The translations under genes were made by a program, and so were the position numbers. From Mya arenaria (taxonomy: Eukaryota > Mollusca > Bivalvia > Myida > Myidae), in NCBI RefSeq assembly GCF_026914265.1, contig NC_069126.1, forward strand, positions 37,823,725-37,887,724: 64,000 nucleotides of DNA, read 5' to 3'. Shown one piece after another: positions 52,057 to 64,000 of this stretch. Every line of letters starts with the position of its first letter. Position 1 is the first letter of the stretch. The notes under the pieces were generated by a model. It saw nothing but the letters and a program-made list of their open reading frames with translations. It ran no database searches and was not told the DNA's origin.

Positions 52057-52111
<55 letters not shown>

Positions 52112-52112
52112 T
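52050..52112. repeat. (ACA)n microsatellite
   Basis: Pure ACA/CAA trinucleotide run. Confidence 0.97.
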
Positions 52113-52124
52113 GAGTGCTTATAA

Positions 52125-52290
52125 GTTGTGGTAGTAGTAGTAGTATGAGAAGGAGGAGGAGGATCAGCAACAGCAGCAGCAAGTGGTGTTGGTGGTGGTA
52201 ATGGCGGTGGGGGAGGCGGAAATGGCAGCAGCAGCAGTAGCAGTAGTAGTAGTATTAATAGTCGTAATAGTAGTCGTAATAGTCGTTTAA
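52125..52290. repeat. compound trinucleotide repeat
   Basis: Runs of TAG, GAG, AGC, GGT and AGT follow each other. The long minus-strand frame here (poly-Leu, poly-Pro, poly-Thr, poly-Cys) is a by-product. Confidence 0.95.
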
Positions 52291-52299
52291 AGGGCTGGT

Positions 52300-54813
52300 T
52301 CTGGAAAAGTTTTGCAGGTCGCATATTGAAGGTAAATACTCACTACACGGCTTAACTGATGTTAAAGCGCTTGTTGAATATAACATATTGTAAGATAATC
52401 TTATACTACCTTCTCTCTATTTCGAAAATGAACTAATTGAATTTGAAAGTTTAACCTATACCCAGTTGAGTTCAAGCTGTTGAGAAGCTCCCCCATTCCA
52501 AATAGTATTCCATGCTTATTTTATAGTGCAATGTTGCAAACTATAGTCATAAATCGCCTCGGTCAATGACAATATCTTTATTAAGTCTGCTCTTTAAAGT
52601 TATACCTGATCAACTTATTGAAAATCAACGAGTCTTGTTATGTTATGGCTATGGCAGATAGAAATACATAAGAAACGACAAAATAATAAAAAGTACCCCT
52701 TAACGATCATTACTCTAGTTAAAGTTATACCAGCAATACAATATGTCAATCTATCGTAGGAGTAAGCAAGTTAATATTAGTTGAAGTTAACCATTTATTA
52801 TCTATATGACGTAGGCAAGCTGATAACGATTGGACTTTGGACCAAAGACCATGGTCGTCGTAATTTTCTATACAACCACACGCACTTGACTCTTGGGCTC
52901 TATACAGCCAGACGAAAATGTCGTAAAATAGTACAATCTTCAAAATAATTATGTTGCACGGATATAATTATGTATTTGGGTTCAAAACATATACTTTTCC
53001 AGCTGAAAATTATGGCCAATAGGACAAGCATTGGACTCGAAACAGTTACAAAATTGAACAGATATCAGGCAAAATTTGTCAGAAAATAGACTCTTACATC
53101 AAATTACCCTCTACACAGTGTATTTGCCACTTTACAGACGTGCCATAGGACAACTATTGGACTCTATACAGCTAAATGTATGACATAAAAGCAACAACAA
53201 AATATTTAGATATAAAATATTAAAAAACAACATTAAATATTTGTATGATTTTTATATATGATGCATTCATGTACTTTAATTTGTATTCTTTAACCGCCAA
53301 CAAGGTCTGGTTCATATAAAAAGGTATCAAAGTATTTCAGACAATTTTGTTATTAACATTTCTACAACCAATGCCATCATTTAAAAAGCAATCCCATACC
53401 AGTCGGCGAGTAGTTCTCGGAAATTAAATCAATCAGGTGTTTGAAAATTTTCAGCAGTTACCATTAATGGATTACGTATATTATTGGAATGAAAACGATA
53501 ATCATCATACTTCCAGAGGATGCAAAGACCCTGTAACGTGACAGCTTTTCCTAGCACCAAATACCTATAAATGTAAATATTTATGCGAAAATCTACAGAA
53601 ACAAGCTCAGTAGCAAAAAGTTTAAACATAAACCCGGTTTAATGGCACTGGGTAAACGCCAAAGACGTAGAACTTGAAATCACAAACAAGAAACATGGAA
53701 GAAAGTACATGTATGAAAACTCCACAAACAGCACAGTGCATACATACTATGTAAGTTATATCAATATACTCCATACTTGTATAATAATGCTCTACATATT
53801 TCAGAATGTAAGAGGCTCACAGCAACTAATCATCAGAAACAAAGTTCGTTCTTCTGAAACACAAACTGGTGGTACAAATATTCATCTATTCAGAAACATT
53901 TTTTTTTATCTGATATTTCATTACATAGAAAAATGACATAATACTCAATATTAATAATTGTAAATTTGAATATAATATATCTTCATTTTTTTTTTGCTGG
54001 TACCCAGCGTACTCTGCATGACAAGACAATGAAATTGTAAGGGCAGGTAACCCATGCCATACGTAATAGAGCAGACAACTGGCTGCAGTCAACAGATTCA
54101 AGATTTACTTTACGGTAAACTTACTGGCTGTATAGAGTCCAATCAAGAGTTCTTGTCGCAGTATAGAGAATAATGACAGATCATACTTCATGCTTCCGCT
54201 ATGGCTGACAAAACTTAATCTTAAGGTAATTTAATCGTTTTCTTCTCAGTTACAGTTTGCATTTACCTAAAGCAAAGGAATGAAATATATCGTTAGATTT
54301 AATAACATTATAATATATATAACTGGGCGTTCAATTGCGATAGATGACACTGATAACTGAAAACTAAATTCTACTTTCGTTTTCATTAACACATTCAGTG
54401 AAGTAAATTAATTCTTGGAATTTACACTCTTAACTTATGTACCTGAGTAAGCATAGTTATGTTACCTTATTATACAAAGCATCGTGCAGCGTTTTGTTAA
54501 ATATGAATGTCAATTATGACTATATTAATGTCAATTATGACTCAAATGTTTTTCAACTTTCGGTTTCTATTCACGTACAACTAGTAGTGCTCACTAGTTA
54601 CGTGCTTTTCAAAAACACCACCCTACGTACGAGGGCCTTCACATGTCAACCTTTACTATAAACAATAGTAAATATTGGGGGGAAAAAATTTAGTTGAATT
54701 TTTGGTTGATATTTATGTTTTTATGATAAATGATCATGTTCCAATCATTTTTGGTCTTGATTTTTTTTTTAATAATTGTTTTTAGAGGGGGTGGCCATAG
54801 GGTGGGTCCTGTC
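52300..54813. other. AT-rich non-coding DNA
   Basis: No exon, domain or repeat family recognised on either strand. ATTGGACTCTATACAG at about 53155 and its exact inverse CTGTATAGAGTCCAAT near 54128 could be ends of an old element, but nothing else supports it. Confidence 0.4.
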
Positions 54814-54814
54814 A

Positions 54815-57800
54815 ACGTAACTGCTGCCTGTCGTGCTCACAGGCGTCTGACTAATTTAGGCTAAGTAGCACTACGACAGGCGTCTGACTCATATAGGCTA
54901 AGTAGCCCTACGGCAGGCGTCTGACTCATATATAGGCTAAGTAGCACTACAACAGGCGTCTAACTCATATAGGCTATGTAGCACTATGACAGGCGTCTGA
55001 CTCATATGGGATAAGAAGCACTACGACAGGCGTCTGACTCATATAGGCTTAGTAGCACTACAACAGGCGTCTGACTCATATAAGCTATGTAGCACTACGA
55101 CAGGCGTCTGACTCATATAGGCTAAGTAGCACTACGACAGGCGTCTGAGTAGCACTATGACAGGCGTCTGACCCATATAGGCTAAGTAGCACTACGACAG
55201 GCGTCTGACTCATCTAGGCTAAGTAGCACTACGACAGGCGTCTGACTCATAGGCTAAGTAGCACTACGACAGGCGTCTGACCCATATAGGCTTAGTAGCA
55301 CTACGACAGGCGTCTGACTCATATAGGCTAAGTAGCATTACGACAGGCGTCTGACCCATATAGGCTTAGTAGCACTACAACAGGCGTCTGACTTATATAG
55401 GCTAAGTAGCACTATGACAGGCGTCTGACCCATATAGGCTAAGTAGCACTACAACAGGCGTCTGACTCACATAGTCTAAGTAGCAGTACAACAGGCGTCT
55501 GACTCACATAGGCTTAGTAGCACTTCGACAGGCGTCTGACTCACATAGACTAAGTAGCACTACAACAGGCGCCTGACTCATATAAGCTATGTAGCACTAC
55601 GACAGGCGTCTGACTCATATAGGCTAAGTAGCACTACGACAGGCGTCTGACCCATATAGGCTAAGTAGCACTAAGACAGGCGTCTGACCAATATAGGCTA
55701 AGTAGCACTATGACAGGCGTCTGACCCATATAGGCTAAGAAGCATAGGCTAAGTAGCACTACGACAGGCGTCTGACTCATATAGGCTAAGTAGCACTACG
55801 ACAGGCGTCTGACTCATATAGGCTAAGTAGCACTACGACAGGCGTCTGAGTAGCACTACGACAGGCGTCTGACTCCTTTAGGCTTAGTAGCACTACAACA
55901 GGCGTCTGACTCATATAGGCTTAGTAGCACTATGACAGGCGTCTGACTCATATAGGCTAAGTAGCACTATGACAGGCGTCTGACCCATATAGACTAAGTA
56001 GCACTACGACAGGCGTCTGACTCATATAGGCTAAGTAGCACTACGACAGGCGTCTGCCCATATCGGCTAAGTAGCACTACTACAGGCGTCTGCCCCATAT
56101 AGGCTAAGTAGCACTTCGACAGGCGTCTGACTCATATAGGCTATGTAGCACTATGACAGGCGTCTGATTCATATAGGCTAAGAAGCACTACGACAGGCGT
56201 CTGACTCATATAGTCTATGTAGCACTATGACAGGCGTCTGACTCATATAGGCTAAGAAGCACTACGACAGGTGTCTGACCCATATAGGCTAAGAAGCACT
56301 ACGACAGGCGTCTGACTCATATAGGCTTAGTAGCACTACGACAGGCGTCTGACTCATATAGGCTAAGTAGCACTACGGCAGGCGTCTGACTCATATATAG
56401 GCTAAGTAGCACTACAACATGCGTCTGACTCATAAAGGCTAAGTAGCACTACGACAGGCGTCTGACTCATAGAGGCTAAGTAGCACTACAACAGGCGTCT
56501 GACTCACATAGGCTAAGTAGCACTACGACATGCGTCTGACCCATATAGGCTAAGTAGCACTACAACAGGCGTCTGACTCACATAGTCTAAGTAGCACTAC
56601 AACTGGCGTCTGACTCACATAGGCTTAGTAGCACTTCGACAGGCGTCTGACTCACATAGACTAAGTAGCACTACAATAGGCGCCTGACTCATATAAGCTA
56701 AGTAGCACTACGACAGGCGTCTGACTCATATAGGCTTAGTAGCACTTCAACAGGCGTCTGACACATAACGGCTAAGTAGCACTACGACAGGCTTCTGACT
56801 CAGATAGGCTAAGTAGCACTACGACAGGCGTCTGACTCATATAGGCTAAGAAGCACTACGACAGGCGTCTGACCCATATAGGCTAAGTTGCCCTACGACA
56901 GGCGTCTGACCAATATAGGCTAAGTAGCACTATGACAGGCGTCTGACCCATATAGGCTAAGTAGCACTATGACAGGCGTCTGACTCATATAGGCTAAGTA
57001 GCACTACGACAGGCGTCTGCCCTTATCGGCTAAGAAGCACTACGACAGGCATCTGCCCCATATAGGCTAAGTTACAGCACTACGACAGGCGTCTGACTCA
57101 TATAGGCTAAGAAGCAATACGACAGGTGTCTGACCCATATAGACTAAGAAGCACTACGACAGGCGTCTGACTCATATAGGCTTAGTAGCACTACGACAGG
57201 CGTCTGACTCATATAGGCTAAGTAGCACTACGGCAGGCGTCTGACTCATATATAGGCTAAGTAGCACTACAACAGGCGTCTGACTCATATAGGCTAAGTA
57301 GCACTACGACAGGCGTCTGACTCATAGAGGCTAAATGGCACTACAACAGGCGTCTGACTCACATAGGCTAAGTAGCACTACGACAGGCGTCTGACCCATA
57401 TAGGCTAACTAGCACTACAACAGGCGTCTGACTCACATAGTCTAAGTAGCACTTGAACAGGCGTCTGACTCACATAGGCTTAGTAGCACTTGGACAGGCG
57501 TCTGACTCACATAGACTAAGTAGCACTACAACAGGCGCCTGACTCATATAAGCTAAGTAGCACTACGACAGGCGTCTGACTCATATAGGCTTAGTAGCAC
57601 TTCAACAGGCGTCTGACTCATAACGGCTAAGTAGCACTACGACAGGCGTCTGACTCATATAGGCTAAGTAGCACTACGACAGGCGTCTGACTAATATAGG
57701 CTATGTAGCACTACGACAGGCGTCTGACCCATATAGGCTAAGTTGCCCTACGACAGGCGTCTGACCAATATAGGCTAAGTAGCACTACGACAGGCGTCTG

Positions 57801-60800
57801 ACCCATATATGCTAAGTAGCACTATGACAGGCGTCTGACTCATATAGGCTAAGTAGCACTACGACAGACGTCTGACTCATATAGGCTAAGAAGCACTACG
57901 ACAGGTGTCTGCCCCATATAGGCTAAGTTACAGCACTACGACAGGCGTCTGACTTATATAGGCTATGTAGCACTATGACAGGCGTCTGACTCATATAGGC
58001 TAAGAAGCACTACGACAGGTGTCTGACCCATATAGGCTAAGAAGCACTACGACAGGCGTCAGACTAATATAGGCTTAGTAGCACTACGACAGGCGTCTGA
58101 CTCATATAGGCTAAGTAGCACTACGACAGGCGTCTGAGTAGCACTACGACAGGCGTCTGACTCCTATAGGCTTAGTAGCACTACAACAGGCGTCTGACTC
58201 ATATAGGCTTAGTGGCACTATGACCGGCGTCTGACTCATATAGGCTAAGTAGCACTATGACAGGCGTCTGACCCATATAGGCTAAGTAGCACTACAACAG
58301 GCGTCTGACTCACACAGTCTAAGTAGCACTACAACAGGCGTCTGACTCACATAGGCTTAGTAGCACTTCGACAGGCGTCTGACTCACATAGACTAAGTAG
58401 CACTACAACAGGCGCCTGACTCATATAAGCTAAGTAGCACTACGACAGGCGTCTGACTCATATAGGCTTAGTAGCACTTCAACAGGCGTCTGACTCATAA
58501 CGGCTAAGTAGCACTACGACAGGCGTCTGACTCATATAGGCTAAGTAGCACTACGACAGGCGTCTGACTCATATAGGCTTAGTAGCACTACGACAGGCGT
58601 CTGACTCATAGAGGCTAAGTGGCACTACCACAGGCGTCTGACTCACATAGGCTAAGTAGCACTACGACAGGCGTCTGACCCATATAGGCTAAGTAGCACT
58701 TCAACAGGCGTCTGACTCACATAGTCTAAGTAGCACTACAACAAGCGTCTGACTCACATAGGCTTAGTAGCACTTCGACAGGCGTCTGACTCATATAGAC
58801 TTAGTAGCACTACAACAGGCGCCTGACTCATATAAGCTAAGTAGCACTACGACAGGCGTCTGACTCATATAGGCTAAGTAGCACTTCAACAGGCGTCTGA
58901 CTCATAACGGCTAAGTAGCACTACGACAGGCGTCTGACTCATATAGGCTAAGTAGCACTACGACAGGCGTCTGACTCATATAGGATAAGTAGCACTACGA
59001 CAGGCGTCTGACCCATATTGGCTAAGTTGCCCTACGACAGGCGTCTGACCAATATAGGCTAAGTAGCACTATGACAGGCGTCTGACCCATATAGGCTAAG
59101 TAGCACTATGACAGGCGTCTGACTCATATAGGCTAAGTAGCACTACGACAGGCATCTGCCCCATATAGGCTAAGTTACAGCACTACGACAGGCGTCTGAC
59201 TTATATAGGCTATGTAGCACTATGACAGGCGTCTGACTCATATAGGCTAAGAAGCACTACGACAGGTGTCTGACCCATATATGCTAAGAAGCACTACGAC
59301 AGGCGTCAGACTAATATAGGCTTAGTAGCACTACGACAGGCGTCTGACTCATATAGGCTAAGTAGCACTACGACAGGCGTCTGAGTAGCACTACGACAGG
59401 CGTCTGACTCCTATAGGCTTAGTAGCACTACAACAGGCGTCTGACTCATATAGGCTTAGTAGCACTATGACCGGCGTCTGACTCATATAGGCTAAGTAGC
59501 ACTATGACAGGCGTCTGACCCATATAGGCTAAGTAGCACTACAACAGGCGTCTGACTCACACAGTCTAAGTAGCACTACAACAGGCGTCTGACTCACATA
59601 GGCTTAGTAGCACTTCGACAGGCGTCTGACTCACATAGACTAAGTAGCACTACAACAGGCGCCTGACTCATATAAGCTAAGTAGCACTACGACAGGCGTC
59701 TGACTCATATAGGCTAAGTAGCACTTCAACAGGCGTCTGACTCATAACGGCTAAGTAGCACTACGACAGGCGTCTGACTCATATAGGCTAAGTAGCACTA
59801 CGACAGGCGTCTGACTCATATAGGCTTAGTAGCACTTCAACAGGCGTCTGACTCATCAAGTCTAAGTAGCACTATGTACAACAGGCGTCTGACTCATATA
59901 GGCTAAGTAGCACTACGACAGGCGTCTGACTCATATAGGCTAAGTAGCACTACGACAGGCGTCTGACCCATATAGGCTAAGTTGCACTACGACAGGCGTC
60001 TGACCAATATAGGCTAAGTAGCACTATGACAGGCGTCTGACCCATATAGGCTAAGTAGCACTATGACAGGCTTCTGACTCATATAGGCTAAGTAGCACTA
60101 CGACAGGCCTCTGCCCTTATCAGCTAAGTAGCACTACGACAGGCATCTGCCCCATATAGGCTAAGTTACAGCACTACGACAGGCGTCTGACTCATATAGG
60201 CTATATAGCACTATGACAGGCGTCTGACTCATATAGGCTATGAAGCACTACGACAGGTGTCTGACCCATATAGGCTAAGAAGCACTACGACAGGCATCTG
60301 ACTCACATAGGCTTAGTAGCATTACGACAGGCGTCTGACTCATATAGGCTAAGTAGCACTACGACAGACGTCTGACTCATATAGGCTAAGAAGCACTACG
60401 ACAGGCGTCTGAGTAGCACTACAACAGGCGTCTGACTCCTATAGGCTTAGTAGCACTACAACAGGCGTCTGACTCATATAGGCTTAGTAGAACTATGACA
60501 GGCGTCTGACTCATATAGGCTTAGTAGCACTATGACAGGCGTCTGACTCATATAGGCTAAGTAGCACTACGACTGGCGTCTGCCCATATTGGCTAAGTAG
60601 CACTACTACAGGCGTCTGACCCATATAGGCTAAGTAGCACTACGACAGGCGTCTGACTCATATAGGCTATGCAGCACTATGACAGGCGTCTGACTCATAT
60701 AGGCTAAGTAGCACTACGACAGGCGTCTGACCCATATAGGCTAAGAAGCACTACGACAGGCGTCTGACTCATATAGGCTTAGAAGCACTACGACAGGCGT

Positions 60801-63800
60801 CTGACTCATATAGGCTAAGTAGCACTACGACAGGCGTCTGACTCATATAGGCTAAGTAGCACTACGACAGGCGTCTGACTCATATAGGCTAAGTAGCACT
60901 ACGGCAGGCGTCTGACTCATATATAGGCTAAGTAGCACTACAACAGGTGTCTGACTCATAAAGGCTAAGTAGCACTACGACAGGCGTCTGACTCATAGAC
61001 ACTAAGTGGCACTACAACAGGCGTCTGACTCACATAGGCTAAGTAGCACTACGACAGGCGTCTGACCCATATAGGCTAAGTAGCACTACAACAGGCGTCT
61101 GACTCACATAGTCTAAGTAGCACTACAACAGGCTTCTGACTCACATAGGCTTAGTAGCACTTCGACAGGCGTCTGACTCACATAGACTAAGTAGCACTAT
61201 GTACAACAGGCGTCTGACTCATATAGGCTAAGTAGCACTACGACAGGCGTCTGACTCACATAGGCTTAGTAGCACTTCCACAGGCGTCTGACTCACATAG
61301 ACTAAGTAGCACTATGTACAACAGGCGTCTGACTAATATAGGCTAAGTAGCACTACGACAGGCGTCTGACTCATATAGGCTAAGTAGCACTACGACAGGC
61401 GTCTGACCCATATAGGCTAAGTAGCAATACGACAGGCGTCTGACCAATATATGCTAAGTAGCACTATGACAGGCGTCTGAGCCATATAGGCTAAGTAGCA
61501 CTACGACAGTCGTCTGACTCATATAGGCTAAGTAGCACTACGACAGGCGTCTGCCCATATAGGCTAAGTAGCACTACGACAGGCGTCTGCCCCATATAGG
61601 CTAAGTAGCACTACGACAGGCTTCTGACTCATATAGGCTATGTAGCACTATGACAGGCGTCTGACTCATATAGGCTAAGAAGCACTACGACAGGCGTCTG
61701 ACCCATATAGGCTAAGAAGCACTTCGACAGGCGTCTGACTCATATAGGCTTAGTAGCACTACGACAGGCGTCTGACTAATATAGGCTAAGTAGCTCTACG
61801 ACAGGCGTCTGACTCATATAGGCTTAGTAGCACTATGACAGGCGTCTGACTCATATAGGCTAAGTAGCACTACGACTGGCGTCTGCCCATATTGGCTAAG
61901 TAGCACTACTACAGGCGTCTGACCCATATAGGCTAAGTAGCACTACGACAGGCGTCTGACTCATATAGGCTATGCAGCACTATGACAGGCGTCTGACTCA
62001 TATAGGCTAAGAAGCACTACGACAGGCGTCTGACCCATATAGGCTAAGAAGCACTACGACAGGCGTCTGACTCATATAGGCTTAGAAGCACTACGACAGG
62101 CGTCTGACTCATATAGGCTAAGTAGCACTACGACAGGCGTCTGACTCATATAGGCTAAGTAGCACTACGACAGGCGTCTGACTCATATAGGCTAAGTAGC
62201 ACTACGGCAGGCGTCTGACTCATATATAGGCTAAGTAGCACTACAACAGGCGTCTGACTCATAAAGGCTAAGTAGCACTACGACAGGCGTCTGACTCATA
62301 GACACTAAGTGGCACTACAACAGGCGTCTGACTCACATAGGCTAAGTAGCACTACGACAGGCGTCTGACCCATATAGGCTAAGTAGCACTACAACAGGCG
62401 TCTGACTCACATAGTCGAAGTAGCACTACAACAGGCTTCTGACTCACATAGGCTTAGTAGCACTTCGACAGGCGTCTGACTCACATAGACTAAGTAGCAC
62501 TATGTACAACAGGCGTCTGACTCATATAGGCTAAGTAGCACTACGACAGGCGTCTGACTCACATAGGCTTAGTAGCACTTCGACAGGCGTCTGACTCACA
62601 TAGACTAAGTAGCACTATGTACAACAGGCGTCTGACTAATATAGGCTAAGTAGCACTACGACAGGCGTCTGACTCATATAGGCTTAGTAGCACTACGACA
62701 GGCCTCTGACCCATATAGGCTTAGTAGCACTACGACAGGCGTCTAAGTAGAACTACGACAGGCGTCTGACTCATATAGGCTAAGTAGCACTACGACAGGC
62801 GTCTGACTCATATAGGCTAAGAAGCACTACCACAGGCGTCTGACTCATATAGGCTAAGAAGCACTACCACAGGCGTCTGACTCATATAGGCTAAGAAGCA
62901 CTACAACAGGCGTCTGACTCAAATAGGCTTAGTAGCACTACAACAGGCGTCTGACTCATATAGGCTAAGTAGCACTACAACAGGCATCTGACTAATATAG
63001 GCTTAGAAGCACTACAACAGGCGTCTGACTCATATAGGCTTAGTAGCACTACAACAGGTGTCTGACTCATATAGGCTTAGTAGCACTACGACAGGCGTCT
63101 AAGTAGAACTACGACAGGCGTCTGACTCATATAGGCTAAGTAGCACTACGACAGGCGTCTGACTCATATAGGCTAAGAAGCACTACCACAGGCGTCTGAC
63201 TCATATAGGCTAAGAAGCACTACCACAGGCGTCTGACTCATATAGGCTAAGTAGCACTACGACAGGCGTCTGACTCATATAGGCTAAGTAGCACTATGAC
63301 AGGCGTCTGACTCATATAGGCTATGTAGCACTATGACAGGCGTCTGACTCATATAGGCTAAGTAGCACTACGACAGGCGTCTGACTCATATAGGCTAAGT
63401 AGCACTACGACAGGCGTCTAGCTCATATAGGCTAAGTAGCACTACGACAGGCGCCTAACTCATATAAGCTAAGTAGCACTACGACAGGCGTCTGACTCAT
63501 ATAGGCTTAGTAGCTCTTCAACAGGCGTCTGACTCATATAGGCTAAGAAGCACTACGACAGGCGTCTGACCCATATAGGCTAACAAGTACTACGACAGGC
63601 GTCTGACTCATATAGGCTTAGTAGCACTACGACAGGCGTCTGACTCATATAGGCTTAGTAGCACTACGACAGGCGTCTGACCCATATAGGCTAAGTAGCA
63701 CTTCAACAGGCGTCTGACTCACATAGTCTAAGTAGCACTACAACAGGCATCTGATTCACATAGGCTTAGTAGCACTTCGACAGGCGTCTGACTCACATAG

Positions 63801-64000
63801 ACTTAGTAGCACTACAACAGTCGCCTGACTCATATAATCTAAGTAGCACTACGACAGGCGTCTGACTCATATAGGCTTAGTAGCACTTTTACAGGCGTCT
63901 GACTCATAACGGCTAAGTAGCACTACGACAGGCGTCTGACTCATATAGGCTTAGTAGCACTACGACAGGCGTCTGACTCATATAGGCTAAGTAGCACTAC
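54815..64000 (+). repeat. 37-bp satellite, about 245-250 units, continues past window
   Basis: The unit reads CGACAGGCGTCTGACTCATA then TAGGCTAAGTAGCACTA. Sub-variants (ACCCATA, TTCAACAGG, GGCTTAG, ATAACGGC, TTACAGCAC, TATGTACAAC) recur in the same order, giving higher-order periods of 1247 bp (57921 to 59168, 58061 to 59308) and 1303 bp (60581 to 61884, 60991 to 62294). Stops in all frames rule out coding. Confidence 0.97.

Noticed and set aside
52007-52324. Frame with poly-Leu, poly-Pro and poly-Cys
   Set aside because: Translation of compound trinucleotide repeats.
53155-54140. Element bounded by ATTGGACTCTATACAG inverted copies
   Set aside because: Only 16 matching bases, no target duplication and no internal structure; insufficient support.
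54815-64000. CRISPR-like regular repeats
   Set aside because: Units are contiguous with no unique spacers, in an animal genome with introns; this is a satellite.

Overview
The window is animal nuclear DNA, most likely from a bivalve mollusc. Genes are sparse, multi-exon and AT-rich. Introns have GT-AG borders, and the DNA is crowded with short inverted-repeat DNA elements, a tRNA-derived SINE, a LINE and very large minisatellites. The bivalve assignment rests on general resemblance of the dispersed repeats to those common in bivalve genomes; I could not search a database. I saw no rRNA, true tRNA, CRISPR array, LTR element or virus-like element.

Left third (1-18.8 kb): a PIF/Harbinger-type gene pair. 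A HARBI1-like DDE transposase (+ strand, 2072-6052, three exons) carries an in-frame stop and a frameshift. Facing it on the - strand is a seven-exon gene (16564 down to 7676) for a Myb/SANT-like protein of about 245 residues, the usual DNA-binding partner of Harbinger transposases. All seven exons join in phase. A recent direct tandem duplication of about 4.8 kb (8828-13593 and 13594-18435) doubled exons 1-4. The inner copy has lost its start codon, gained one base and lost 86 net bases of exon 3; the outer copy is intact.

Middle (18.8-32.7 kb): transposon debris. There is a 5'-truncated LINE (about 19.5-21.8 kb), a 3.84-kb terminal-inverted-repeat element with a TAA target duplication (21946-25786) that holds a nested small element and a possible exon, an 18-bp minisatellite, and many palindromic small elements, one of them split by a SINE with a visible target duplication.

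Host gene (32.7-44.7 kb, + strand): a fatty acid hydroxylase/sterol desaturase superfamily membrane enzyme of about 354 residues in seven exons, with the three histidine boxes spread over exons 4-7. One base appears to be missing in exon 3, and the exon 1 to exon 2 join is out of phase by one base. Intron 3 is almost filled by a 78-bp minisatellite that repeats the end of exon 3 together with its 5' splice site. Intron 5 holds three arrays (37, 65 and 28 bp); the 28-bp array next to exon 6 resembles the coding core of exon 6.

Right third (44.7-64 kb): no gene recognised. It holds small tandem arrays, including a 20-bp CACGTG array, a 4-kb array of 80-bp units with a 786-bp higher-order repeat, simple repeats, about 2.5 kb of plain AT-rich DNA, and a 9.2-kb satellite of 37-bp units (higher-order periods of 1247 and 1303 bp) that runs off the window end.
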